Of a DNA stretch of 64,000 bases, positions 49,707-57,401 are shown one piece after another (positions within the stretch are counted from its first letter, which is position 1; each line of letters starts with the position of its first letter). The stretch is taken from positions 62,001-126,000 of the forward strand of contig NZ_VTHK01000012.1 of NCBI RefSeq assembly GCF_009765355.1, read 5' to 3'. The notes under the pieces were generated by a model that was not told the origin of the DNA, ran no database searches, and saw nothing but the letters and a program-made list of their open reading frames with translations. The DNA is from Amycolatopsis anabasis. Lineage in GTDB: Bacteria > Actinomycetota > Actinomycetes > Mycobacteriales > Pseudonocardiaceae. A program made the position numbers and the translations under genes.

Positions 49707-51196
49707 CGCGCCATCCGTCCCCGCCGCGCCAGATCCGGCGGATAGATTCCGACGCCCAGGCTCGCGGCGAACCCGGCGTGCTGCCAGCCCCAGCAGCGGC
49801 GCAACCGCAACTTCGAATTCCGGGCACGGCTTTCGACATCGGCGATCGCGTCCGGCAGGCGACGCGGATCCTCGACCGTGGTGGTCACGTACATGCCCCA
49901 CAGCCCGACCCCGGCGCCGCGGGCCTCCTCTTCAGCGGCCTGACGGGCGCGGATCTCGTCCGCGCGGTCGCGGGCGGTCTCGTCAACCCCGCGGCGTCGG
50001 CGTACCTCCCGGCGGAACGCGCTGCCGGTGGCTTCCCGGGTCACGACTTCCCCGGCCTGGTCTGCCGGATACGGCTGGTAGGTGATCGTGACGCGGCGGT
50101 GATAGCGACCGGGCGTGACCAGGGGCGCGAGAACGTTCGAGGTGACCAGCTGGTTCGGCAGCGCGGCCATGGCCCAGGTGCAGGACCAGCCCGAGTCGTG
50201 CCAGTAGTGATCGGCCAGCGCTTGTGCCTTGACCGGTCCGGCTTCCCCCCAGTCCAGCAGGTGCTGCTGCTCGGACAGGCGCCCGATCTCGCCCCGGGCG
50301 TGCGGGTCGTAGGCCGAACGCAGCCAGTGGGTGATGTCCGCCGCCGTCGCGCGCCCGAGCGTCGCCACGCCACACAGCGGCAGGTCGCCCTCCAGCCCGG
50401 CCAGGGCGCGGCTGACTTCCGCGACCCGTTCGGCGTCGTCGCGAGGTTGTGGGCGCGCCCTTTGCGGCTGGAAGGTGAGCGACACGCGGACGGAGATGTC
50501 GGCGGTCGAGCCGCGGTGGGCGTCGGCGACCTCGGTCATCGTCTCCCGGGCGATGGCCGGCGCTGCCGGATCGAGCCTGTCGGCGACGTAGTCGGCGAGC
50601 TCGGTTCCCGAACTCGGTGCCGATTCGACGGTGATCGAGGCCCATTCCACCGTCGGCTCATAGCCGAGTGCGGCCTGCCAGGCTGCGAAACTGCCGATCC
50701 ACAGGTCGGTGCGATCCTCGTCCGCCAGCACGGTGCCGACCGGCGCGACCCGCAAGGACGCAGTGAGCCTCCCGGTCCTGCGATCCCACAGCAAGCCGTA
50801 GGGGTTTCCCAGACCGTCCTTTGTGGTCAGTGGCATCAGCGGCGCGAGCACCCCGGGCAACTCGCCCTTGCGTGGGTGGGTGGTAAACACTCCGCTTTCC
50901 CACTCCGACCAGCCCCTGCGCTGCGCGGAAGCGCTGCGCAGGGCGATGATGAGCGCGCCGCCCAGCGAGACACCCCGAGTGCGATGGGGTACCACGGTGA
51001 GCACGCCGACGACGATCGCGACCACGACCGCGACACCTACGACGAGGATCGGTAACCCGAAGCTGGCCACCAGAATCCACATGCCCAGCGGCACCAGGAC
51101 GCACCCGGCGATCACCGCGGTCTGTGCCTCGGACAACCGGCCCAGGCCGAAGCCCCTACGCGGTCGCCAACCTCCATATGTGCGTGGTTCAGCCAT
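49703..51196 (-). CDS. SCO6880-like conjugation protein (PrgI/VirB3-like N-terminus with VirB4-N-like body)
   Basis: A 497-residue protein. ATG 51196 (MAEPRTYGGWRPRRGFGLG) follows CGGGGGGTCCGGAA and overlaps the upstream stop by eight bases. Two closely spaced membrane helices at about residues 25-70 (VIAGCVLVPLGMWILVASFG; ILVVGVAVVVAIVVGVLTVV) form a PrgI/VirB3-like anchor. The large following domain (LYGLLWDRRTG-type strands, SWTCTWAM-like segment, TITYQPYPADQAGEVVTREA) resembles the N-terminal half of VirB4-type ATPases but has no P-loop. In actinobacterial conjugation clusters this family sits beside a short VirB4, as here, so the two probably function as a split VirB3-VirB4. Confidence 0.75.
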   Translation of the reverse strand: MAEPRTYGGWRPRRGFGLGRLSEAQTAVIAGCVLVPLGMWILVASFGLPILVVGVAVVVAIVVGVLTVVPHRTRGVSLGGALIIALRSASAQRRGWSEWESGVFTTHPRKGELPGVLAPLMPLTTKDGLGNPYGLLWDRRTGRLTASLRVAPVGTVLADEDRTDLWIGSFAAWQAALGYEPTVEWASITVESAPSSGTELADYVADRLDPAAPAIARETMTEVADAHRGSTADISVRVSLTFQPQRARPQPRDDAERVAEVSRALAGLEGDLPLCGVATLGRATAADITHWLRSAYDPHARGEIGRLSEQQHLLDWGEAGPVKAQALADHYWHDSGWSCTWAMAALPNQLVTSNVLAPLVTPGRYHRRVTITYQPYPADQAGEVVTREATGSAFRREVRRRRGVDETARDRADEIRARQAAEEEARGAGVGLWGMYVTTTVEDPRRLPDAIADVESRARNSKLRLRRCWGWQHAGFAASLGVGIYPPDLARRGRMAR

Positions 51197-52529
51197 TTCC
51201 GGACCCCCCGCCGGACCCATCGGTCATCGAATCGCCCAACGCCTGTTTGGTCTTGTTCCCGGCTTCCAGGGCCGCACCCGCGACCGCGCCGTACGGACCG
51301 GCGGCGCCAGCCCCGGCTCCGGCGGCTGCTTCGGCGCCAGCGCCGGCTTGGGCGCTCGTGGCCGCTGTTCCCGCGCCCTGCTCGGCACCGGTCGCCGCGG
51401 AGGTGGGGGTGGCGTCATCTCCGGCGGCCTGACCCGGTTGGCCGCTGTTGGGCGTGCTGTCCTGCCCGCCGGGGCGCACACCCGCGCCCTCGCCGGTGTC
51501 ACTGCCCGGACCGTCTCCGGTATTGGCGGCCTCCACCGGAGGGGGCCCGGCTCCCCCACCGCTATCTGGCCCCGCAGGACCCGACCGTTCCATCAGGCGG
51601 CTGATGTCGGCGGCGCCGCCGAGCATGCTGGCCGCCGCACCGGCCGCCATCGCGCCACCGCCGCCACCCCCGCCGCCGACGAAACGCTGCCCGCCCCAGT
51701 CGAAAAACCGGAGCATGGTGGGCATGGCGATCACGGCCATGGCCAGCACCGCCATGCCGGTCAGGACCGTGCCGATGTCGCGCCCATCGCCGATGAGGGT
51801 GAACCCGACCGCGAAAATGATCGCCGCGATCGGCTGATACATGATCAGGCTCAGCGACCAGGACAACACCTTCTGCAGCCACGGTTTCGTGCTCTCGTTG
51901 ATCTGTCCGGCCGCGGCTGTCGGCAGCAGCGCGAGCAGGATGACCAAGGCGCCCATCCTGAAGAACCCGAGGACCCACTGGATCGCGGCCAGGAAAAACA
52001 TGATGATGGCGAGGAAGAACACCGTCGCGACCGACATGACCACATTGGCCTGCATCGCCGTGGCCATGGTGTTCGAGAACTTCTCGATCGATTCGTCCAG
52101 CACCTGAGCGGACAACGCCAGCCCGCCCTCGTAGAGCAGCACTGCTGCCGTGGTACCGACGGTCGACCAGCCGAAGAAGCTCAACAGCCCCAGGCCGGTG
52201 TTGACCAGCGGGTCGATCTTGCGCTTGTAGACAAGGATAATTCCTTGCCAGATCACCGAACCGACCAGCAGAACGAGACCGATGTACATCAGCAGGCCCT
52301 GAATGTCGGTAATGGCCGGGCTTTTCAACATCGAGGTCCGGTCCGATTTGGTCCAGAACGTCATCGCTTCCGCCATCAGCTCGGCGGTGCCCTTGGTAAT
52401 CGACAGCGTGAGATCGGTGAACCAGTTGCGCGCGGCCGCCCCGGCCTCGCAGCCGAGGTCGAGCGTCCCGCAGTCGGTCTGCTCGATCGGCGGCTTGAAC
52501 TGCTGGATAAAACCGGGGAAGGCCAGCAT
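51189..52529 (-). CDS. VirB6/TrbL-like polytopic membrane protein
   Basis: A 446-residue protein; ATG 52529 follows GGGGAGG and shares one base with the upstream stop (TGATG). Six membrane segments are readable, including IQGLLMYIGLVLLVGSVIWQ, VATVFFLAIIMFFLAAIQWV, MGALVILLALLPTAAAG and TVLTGMAVLAMAVIAMPTML. After a poly-Gly run (about residue 290) comes a 150-residue Gly/Ala/Pro-rich tail, probably disordered. The arrangement is that of the channel protein VirB6/TrbL in type IV secretion; the SCO6881-type proteins of actinobacteria look similar. Its neighbours on both sides are other channel components. Confidence 0.75.
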   Translation of the reverse strand: MLAFPGFIQQFKPPIEQTDCGTLDLGCEAGAAARNWFTDLTLSITKGTAELMAEAMTFWTKSDRTSMLKSPAITDIQGLLMYIGLVLLVGSVIWQGIILVYKRKIDPLVNTGLGLLSFFGWSTVGTTAAVLLYEGGLALSAQVLDESIEKFSNTMATAMQANVVMSVATVFFLAIIMFFLAAIQWVLGFFRMGALVILLALLPTAAAGQINESTKPWLQKVLSWSLSLIMYQPIAAIIFAVGFTLIGDGRDIGTVLTGMAVLAMAVIAMPTMLRFFDWGGQRFVGGGGGGGGAMAAGAAASMLGGAADISRLMERSGPAGPDSGGGAGPPPVEAANTGDGPGSDTGEGAGVRPGGQDSTPNSGQPGQAAGDDATPTSAATGAEQGAGTAATSAQAGAGAEAAAGAGAGAAGPYGAVAGAALEAGNKTKQALGDSMTDGSGGGSGNG

Positions 52530-53224
52530 CACGCACCTCCCCGAGGGAGGTCGCCGAGCGCGACATACCCGTCGACCGACGGCATCGGGGTAGCACGGGG
52601 CCGGGGCAGCTGAACCTTCCAATCGCCATCGACCCAGCGCAGCGTCACCGACAGGTGAGCCACCGAGCCGCTGGCCTCGGCCTGCGCGGTCGCGGCGGCC
52701 AACTCGACCACGACCAAGTCCCCGGTCGGGTCGCCGGCGCCCAGCTTCCACCACCACCGCCGAGCCCGGGAGTCGCCCGATGGCGTGCTCGACTTCTCCC
52801 GCGCCAGAAGAGATAGCGCGTCCTGGGAATCCCCAACCGTCTGCTCGGCATAGGTGGGCCGGTACACCGCGGGGCCCGCGGTCGCGGACATCCGCATGGT
52901 GATGTGGATCGCCGCGTAGACGGCGCCGGTCTGGTCGTGGGCGAACCCGCGAGCGCGGCCGCCGCTGATGTCACGCGGACCCGCGCAGGCATTGACCGGG
53001 ACGAGATCCCCGCTGGGCGCGGTCTCCCACCGCAACTGGCAACGCGGGTCGGGACCGGATGACGGGACGGTGTCCGGGATCGATGGAGACGCTGCTGCGG
53101 CCGGTGGACCGGTGGGCTCGGGCCCGGAGGAACTGATGAGCCATCCGACGAGCGCGGCGGCCACAGCCACCACGGCGGCCGCGACGATCCACCAGCGACG
53201 GCGGGGGCGCTGGGCGCGGGTCAT
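52529..53224 (-). CDS. single-pass extracytoplasmic conjugation protein (VirB8/TcpC-like candidate)
   Basis: A 231-residue protein starting at ATG 53224, overlapping the pilin-like stop by ATGA. A basic N-terminus (MTRAQRPRRRWW) precedes one membrane helix (IVAAAVVAVAAALVGWLIS), a Pro/Ser-rich stretch and an extracytoplasmic domain that ends in strand pairs (VAHLSVTLRWVDGDWKVQL). The final VTLRW-DGDWKVQ pattern is common in NTF2-like VirB8/TcpC domains. The segment PVNACAGPRDISGGRARGFA is of unknown role. It would link the inner-membrane channel to the envelope. Confidence 0.6.
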   Translation of the reverse strand: MTRAQRPRRRWWIVAAAVVAVAAALVGWLISSSGPEPTGPPAAAASPSIPDTVPSSGPDPRCQLRWETAPSGDLVPVNACAGPRDISGGRARGFAHDQTGAVYAAIHITMRMSATAGPAVYRPTYAEQTVGDSQDALSLLAREKSSTPSGDSRARRWWWKLGAGDPTGDLVVVELAAATAQAEASGSVAHLSVTLRWVDGDWKVQLPRPRATPMPSVDGYVALGDLPRGGA

Positions 53225-53526
53225 TTCGCCAGCCACCCGACCATCGACGTGGCGCCTAGCATCAGCGCGATCCCGCCGATCACCCACGGGATGGACAGCG
53301 CGCCCTCGATGGCCATGTTATTTCGATTCCGCCGCCCGACCGCCATCATGATTCCCCCGGCGACCAGCGCCGCGATCGCGCCGACGAGGCCACCCCATTT
53401 CATCCAGGCCAAGATGGTGTCCGCGGCGTCGGATAGTTTCCCTTCCGGCGCCTTGGGTTTCGGGTCAGGTAAGTCGTATTGCTGGAGCAGCCACGTATTG
53501 GCTACGAGAAAAGCCTTGCTGAGCAT
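53221..53526 (-). CDS. small two-helix membrane protein (VirB2/TrbC pilin-like candidate)
   Basis: A 101-residue protein; ATG 53526 follows ATGGGGGACACGCA. It has two membrane helices (MKWGGLVGAIAALVAGGIMM; SIPWVIGGIALMLGATSMVG) separated by a short basic loop (GRRNRNNM), the topology of VirB2/TrbC pilins. There is no obvious cleaved signal peptide, but many actinobacterial versions lack one. It is the first gene of the overlapping chain running to the VirB6-like gene. Confidence 0.65.
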   Translation of the reverse strand: MLSKAFLVANTWLLQQYDLPDPKPKAPEGKLSDAADTILAWMKWGGLVGAIAALVAGGIMMAVGRRNRNNMAIEGALSIPWVIGGIALMLGATSMVGWLAK

Positions 53527-53540
53527 TGCGTGTCCCCCAT

Positions 53541-54176
53541 TTATCCCCCGGTGACGTGCGGCAGCCCCCCTGGCTGCGGCACGGAAAACTGAGGCGGACC
53601 CGGCAACGGCGGGCCCGCGGCAGGCGGCGGAGGACCGGCGCGCGGGGGGAACTCGCGTGGCCTGGGCGGCGACACCGTGCGCCCGGGCGGCGTCACCGCG
53701 GGCGGCAATGGCTGAGGTCCACTGTTCTGCGGTGCGACGTGGCGCGCGGGAACGGAATACATGCGCCGCACCGCCTCGGGGAGCTCGCGTACCAGCGACA
53801 CGACCGGCTTCGGCACGGACTTGCCCGGCGGGCTGTCCAACTCCGGCCAGGTCCGCTGGTGGAAGACCTCGAACGTGGAAGACAGGTGGGGCTCGGCGCT
53901 ACGCAGATGGGACTTCGACGCCCGGCTGATCCCGCCCGGAACCGTGTGCATCACGATCAGCACCGGAGGTCGCGGGCACGCGGCGAGCGCGCAGCCCAGC
54001 TGCGCGGTCGCGCTCGCGGTGTTGCTGGTGATCAGCAAGTCGACCAAGCCGCCGCGGTAGACGCCCAAGTCGTGCACCGGGATCGTGGCCACCGCGCGCA
54101 GCACGCGGACGAACGTGGACGTTCCCACGCCGCCCGCGACGCCGCCGAGCAGCAGCGGCCGTTGCCCATCCGTCAC
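53541..54176 (-). CDS. ParA/MinD-like NTPase with Pro-rich tail
   Basis: A 211-residue protein; GTG 54176 follows TGGGGGGACAC. The N-terminus LLLGGVAGGVGTSTFVRVLR is a deviant Walker A of the MinD/CpaE type without the first signature lysine. About 140 residues of Rossmann-type sequence follow (DLLITSNTASATAQLGCALA, PVLIVMHTVPGG). The last 65 residues are Pro-rich (PPPPAAGPPLPGPPQF). At about 145 residues the domain is shorter than a full ParA. Proteins of this kind often localise secretion or conjugation machines. It precedes the pilin-like gene by 14 bases. Confidence 0.65.
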   Translation of the reverse strand: MTDGQRPLLLGGVAGGVGTSTFVRVLRAVATIPVHDLGVYRGGLVDLLITSNTASATAQLGCALAACPRPPVLIVMHTVPGGISRASKSHLRSAEPHLSSTFEVFHQRTWPELDSPPGKSVPKPVVSLVRELPEAVRRMYSVPARHVAPQNSGPQPLPPAVTPPGRTVSPPRPREFPPRAGPPPPAAGPPLPGPPQFSVPQPGGLPHVTGG

Positions 54177-54225
54177 GTGTCCCCCCAGACACCGTGTCCC
54201 CGCGCTGGTGTGCGGGTTCTTCTCG

Positions 54226-54253
54226 CTGCCGCCCGGATGGGCTTCGACGGCAG
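54226..54253. repeat. 28-bp hairpin repeat, copy 1
   Basis: Sequence CTGCCGCCCGGATGGGC followed by TTCG and ACGGCAG. An identical element except for the four-base middle (GATG) occurs at 56987-57014. The ends CTGCCG/CGGCAG and inner CCC/GGG can pair. It lies in the gap between the ParA-like start (54176) and the stop of the exported-protein gene (54346), so it could terminate or regulate at this junction. Confidence 0.55.
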
Positions 54254-54345
54254 CCGTCCACTATCTACAGATCGTCGAACCTGGCGAGTCCCGGATACCC
54301 CGGTTACGCTGTGCCCGCGCCTCCCCCGCGCGGGCCGTTGGTCAT

Positions 54346-54972
54346 CTACCCGGTGACCGGGTGGTGCCCCGGATTCGGTTGCGGCGCGGGCGCCTTCGGC
54401 ACCTCCCCGGAACCTGGCGTGCTGTTCGCGACCTGGCCAGATGCTGGTTGCACTGGCCCGCCGTTGGCCGGCGGTTCCGGCGCGTAGGTGGCGGTGTTGT
54501 CGCAGTTGATCGCGGCCGCGCGCACGGTTTGCGTCACCGTTCCCCAGGGATCGACGACCGTAACGGTCAACCCCGTCACCGACGCCGCACCGCCCTGGCC
54601 GATCGTCACGGTGAACCGGCCGGTGTCCTGCGGCGCGCCGCCGTACACCACCCGCGACACACCTTGATCGCAGATCGCGGTGACGCCGCCCAGCGCGCGC
54701 CCGTCGACGATCAGGTCCTTGACCGAGGCCCGGGCATAGCCAGGCCGCTTCTCTGTGGAGATCCCGGTGGCGCGGAAACTTCCCGTCCTGCCTTCAACCG
54801 TTCCGGAATCCGCGGCCACCGCGTCGAGGCCGGTCACGATCACACCGTGCGCGGTCTCGTCCGGACGCGCGACGGCATCCGGCGCCAGCACCGCGACCCC
54901 CGCCGCCAGCAGACCGCCTGCTCCAACACCGAGCAGCGCAGCCCGCGCTCGAGCTCGTCTGAGATTGAACAC
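54346..54972 (-). CDS. exported protein of unknown function
   Basis: A 208-residue protein; GTG 54972 follows AAGGGGGAACTG. A basic N-terminus (FNLRRARARAALLG) leads into a hydrophobic signal (VGAGGLLAAGVAVLAPDAVA) with a likely cleavage after AVA. The mature part is beta-rich (HGVIVTGLDAVAADSGTVEG, RFTVTIGQGGAASVTGLTVT) with two Cys (AICDQ, AINCDN) that could form a disulfide. A Pro-rich C-terminus follows. No family is recognised. It sits upstream of the secretion genes with two other exported products, so a surface role during mating is plausible. Confidence 0.6.
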   Translation of the reverse strand: MFNLRRARARAALLGVGAGGLLAAGVAVLAPDAVARPDETAHGVIVTGLDAVAADSGTVEGRTGSFRATGISTEKRPGYARASVKDLIVDGRALGGVTAICDQGVSRVVYGGAPQDTGRFTVTIGQGGAASVTGLTVTVVDPWGTVTQTVRAAAINCDNTATYAPEPPANGGPVQPASGQVANSTPGSGEVPKAPAPQPNPGHHPVTG

Positions 54973-55022
54973 CAGTTCCCCCTTCACAGCCCTGTTTCGT
55001 AGATACGGTCCGTCGGCGGACG

Positions 55023-55439
55023 TCACATGCGGCAGATCGGGATCCCCGAACCGACGCCACCGCCGTAGACCATGTCCCCCCGGATCCAGCCCGGCGGCCC
55101 GCCCCACAGAACGCCGTAAGCCCAGCGGTAACCGCCCTCGCCGGCGTGGGTGCAATAGGCCCGGAACCCCTGGCCTTTGTTCACGACGGCCACGACACCG
55201 CTTCGCGTGGTATTCCACGCGCGGACGCGCACACCGTTGTACCGCACGAAGTAGTCGACATACGCGGCGCTGATCGCCGGTTGCGCGGCGGACACCGCGA
55301 CGTCCTCGGATGGAGTTTGTGCCACGGTCCCCGGGGAGGCCATCGCCGTGGCGCCGCCTGCCATAACCGAGCCGATGAGCAGTCCACATGCGGCAATCTT
55401 GTTGACCCACCGCACCACTCTGGAGTCAGAAGTTTTCAT
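55023..55439 (-). CDS. small secreted SH3-like protein
   Basis: A 138-residue protein; ATG 55439 follows TTGGGGGAATATC. The signal peptide is clear (KIAACGLLIGSVMAGGATAM, then ASPGTVAQ). The mature part, about 75 residues (AAYVDYFVRYNGVRVRAWNT, then GQGFRAYCTHAGEGGYRWAY), resembles bacterial SH3b domains, with two Cys (AYCTHAG, IPICRM) probably forming a disulfide. SH3b domains often bind cell-wall peptides. It is the second of three exported genes ahead of the secretion operon. Confidence 0.65.
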   Translation of the reverse strand: MKTSDSRVVRWVNKIAACGLLIGSVMAGGATAMASPGTVAQTPSEDVAVSAAQPAISAAYVDYFVRYNGVRVRAWNTTRSGVVAVVNKGQGFRAYCTHAGEGGYRWAYGVLWGGPPGWIRGDMVYGGGVGSGIPICRM

Positions 55440-55476
55440 GATATTCCCCCAAAAAGAATTCCCTGAACTTTCCCGC

Positions 55477-55953
55477 TCAGGTTCGGGCTTGGGTTGCCAG
55501 GGCAATGCTGCTCTGGTCAGTGGAGCCGCGAACACTTTCCATTGCGCCCGGCCACTCAAGGCTGACGACTTCAAACGTGAGCCAGGCCGTCGCGACCAGC
55601 CGGGAGCCCACGAACGCGCGAACGCTCCAGTCGATGCGGGTGTCGTTCACTGAAGAACATCGCGCATCGACAGCCAAGACAGCTCCGATTGGAATCGGGG
55701 CGCGATGCCGGACGTACTGGCTACGCCCGACAACGCGGTGCCCCGGGTCCACACTTCTTGTAAGTTCCACCCAACAGGTTCGCTCTAGCAACGCCAGCAG
55801 CTTGGCGCTCGCCAGCACATCTGGCGTCGGGCCATCCTTTTGCAACTGTTCGAACTCGTCGTGAGCAAGGCCCAGGCTGGCAAGTTCCGCCGCAATCGAA
55901 TACTGCGACTTCACCACATATCGGCGTCGAACCGCTTTCCCCGCCAGTCGCAC
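55477..55953 (-). CDS. FlK-like hotdog-fold protein (second copy in window)
   Basis: A 158-residue protein. GTG 55953 (VRLAGKAVRRRYVVKSQYS) is chosen for CAGGGGACTGTT upstream; a TTG at 55980 is also in frame. The fold pattern matches FlK-type thioesterases: PTPDVLASAKLLALLERTCW (Glu at the FlK active-site position), VVGRSQYVRHRAPIPIG (His position) and a final WLTFEVVSL strand. It has the same motif order as the protein at 6312-6755 but is clearly divergent. Why a conjugation region should carry it is unknown; a role in handling acyl-CoA or a small acyl signal is possible. Confidence 0.65.
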   Translation of the reverse strand: MRLAGKAVRRRYVVKSQYSIAAELASLGLAHDEFEQLQKDGPTPDVLASAKLLALLERTCWVELTRSVDPGHRVVGRSQYVRHRAPIPIGAVLAVDARCSSVNDTRIDWSVRAFVGSRLVATAWLTFEVVSLEWPGAMESVRGSTDQSSIALATQART

Positions 55954-55985
55954 AACAGTCCCCTGTCGCAGAGTGCTCAAGGACG

Positions 55986-56249
55986 CTAAAGTTCCCGGTT
56001 GCCCGGCTGCACGCCGGTGATCCGCACACCATCCGGACTCACGCCCAGCTCGCGGTTGCCCAGCTGCGCACCCGTAATCCGCACACCATCCGGACCGGTC
56101 GCTTCCGCCATAGCGGGCCGATCGCTCAGGTGCTCAGCAGGTGTAGCCGATGCCGTCGCGGTGCCGACGACCACCGAGCACGCGAGAACCGCTAGCGCGG
56201 CCGCTTTCCTGACCAGGCCACGCGCGTTGAACTTATTCTGCTCGTTCAC
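55986..56249 (-). CDS. small secreted protein with a 17-residue direct repeat
   Basis: An 87-residue product; GTG 56249 follows AGGGGGGTCTGTA. The signal peptide (AAALAVLACSVVVGTATASA) is followed by about 50 mature residues, the end of which is two copies of a unit: GPDGVRITGAQLGNREL and SPDGVRITGVQPGNREL, the second being the exact C-terminus. The bases repeat too (55986-56036 and 56040-56093). Such a short, exported, repeat-ending peptide could be a signal, a surface ligand or a processed precursor. It is the first gene of the conjugation region, with no gene upstream for 1.1 kb. Confidence 0.65.
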   Translation of the reverse strand: MNEQNKFNARGLVRKAAALAVLACSVVVGTATASATPAEHLSDRPAMAEATGPDGVRITGAQLGNRELGVSPDGVRITGVQPGNREL

Positions 56250-56550
56250 TACAGACCCCCCTCGAAACTAACGCTCACAGCGGAGCACGTGGCACCTCGT
56301 CGCTTTCACGCCGAAACGTGTCTACTCGTGGTGCGCGGTGGCGGTGCTCAGCCACGCTCAGTCCGCCGTTGCCGTCTGGAACTTCCTTCTAATGCGACCA
56401 ACTTTGCAACAGCAAACGCTCAGCTGTCAACCTTCATCGCACGTTTATTGGACGCGCGACTGGAGTTACCAATAATGATTTCAGGCAGCAAAATGACCCT
56501 GGCTCGCCGAGAAACCAGGGGGCCCAATCGACGGTATTGTGATCGGTCGG

Positions 56551-56793
56551 CTACATTTCCCTGATAGTCCCGTGCCACCTTCCGATCGCGGGCGCTGGCG
56601 CTGGCGTCGACAACGCGAGCGATGGCAGCGGCACGGGCCGCCCAGGCGTCGGCGGATTGCCCACAACGCAGCCACCGGCCGAGAATGTCATCGCGAAAAT
56701 CGAGCACCAGAAGGCGAGCCGCCACACAGGTACCGCCGGAGAACCTCCGTCGCAACGGCCCACAAGCCACGGTGACCGCGCCACTACGACCAT
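56551..56793 (-). pseudogene. possible truncated lipoprotein gene
   Basis: An 80-codon ORF (ATG 56793) with a lipoprotein-like signal: WRLAFWCSIFAMTFSAGGC, then a Pro-rich VVGNPPTPGRPVPLPSLAL. It stops abruptly after RWHGTIREM, where lipoproteins of this style would normally continue into a folded domain. Downstream sequence is open in another frame but without convincing coding bias. It may be a decayed gene or chance. Confidence 0.2.
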
Positions 56794-56986
56794 GAAGCGC
56801 CCGGCAGAGTGAACGAGGAGTATCACTGAGCGACGGACGCCCTGGGAGTGCGCTGAAGCGATCCCCGAACAAGAAGGCGGCCGCAAGATACCCCGGCTAT
56901 TCGCCGAACTCACACCTGGATGACGGCGTTTTTGGCCCATCCGTCATGCGCCCCCTGACACCTGTCCCGCTTCTACGTTTCTGTCA

Positions 56987-57019
56987 CTGCCGCCCGGATG
57001 GGCGATGACGGCAGTTTTT
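56987..57019 (+). terminator. hairpin repeat copy 2 followed by T-run
   Basis: CTGCCGCCCGGATGGGC then GATG then ACGGCAG (56987-57014), followed directly by TTTTT on the plus strand, the form of an intrinsic terminator. No plus-strand gene lies upstream, so it may serve an unrecognised transcript, or the T-run may be fortuitous. The repeat's other copy, at 54226-54253, has no T-run. Confidence 0.35.
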
Positions 57020-57401
57020 CCCCAAGGTCTTACTGGACCGTTGTAGCTAGCACGGTTCCGCGAGGCCGCTGCAGCAGCCACCAAATGACGGCTGGCACTT
57101 CGACTTCCCTCGCCGGAGTCAGAACTGGCCGCGTCCAGTCGAGAACTGTCCAGAGAGGGCAGCCTTTAACACGCCCCTCAAGTGACGTCCCCATACGAAA
57201 AATGCAAGGATTGAGAGCGCACGCGAGGCGCCGCCGCACAGCTACTGCCGCAACTCGCACCATGCGGCCACTCTGAGCTACCACCACCCTCCCCTTCGGG
57301 GAAGTTCCACGCATCCCGAACGTAGAGCGTCACGGGATTCACTATAGCAAATCGCGCGCTCGTTCGCAGTGACCGCGCCAGAGTTCCATGACGGGCCCAC
57401 C

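Larger units (their letters stand above)
56250..57401. other. 1.15-kb region without a confident gene; probable module boundary
   Basis: G+C is visibly lower than in the flanks and no frame shows sustained coding bias. It contains the leader of the repeat-peptide gene, a possible lipoprotein remnant on the minus strand (56551-56793), a second copy of the 28-bp hairpin followed by five T residues (56987-57019), and little else I can name. It separates the conjugation genes from the XRE/ImmA/P450 block. Confidence 0.45.

Noticed and set aside
51640..51700. GC-rich simple repeat
   Set aside because: This is the poly-Gly run of the VirB6-like protein, a normal linker, not a CRISPR or tandem DNA repeat.
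56420..56872. 150-codon minus-strand ORF
   Set aside because: Codon bias is weak, no domain is visible, and it competes with a lipoprotein-like frame in the same place. Neither is convincing.
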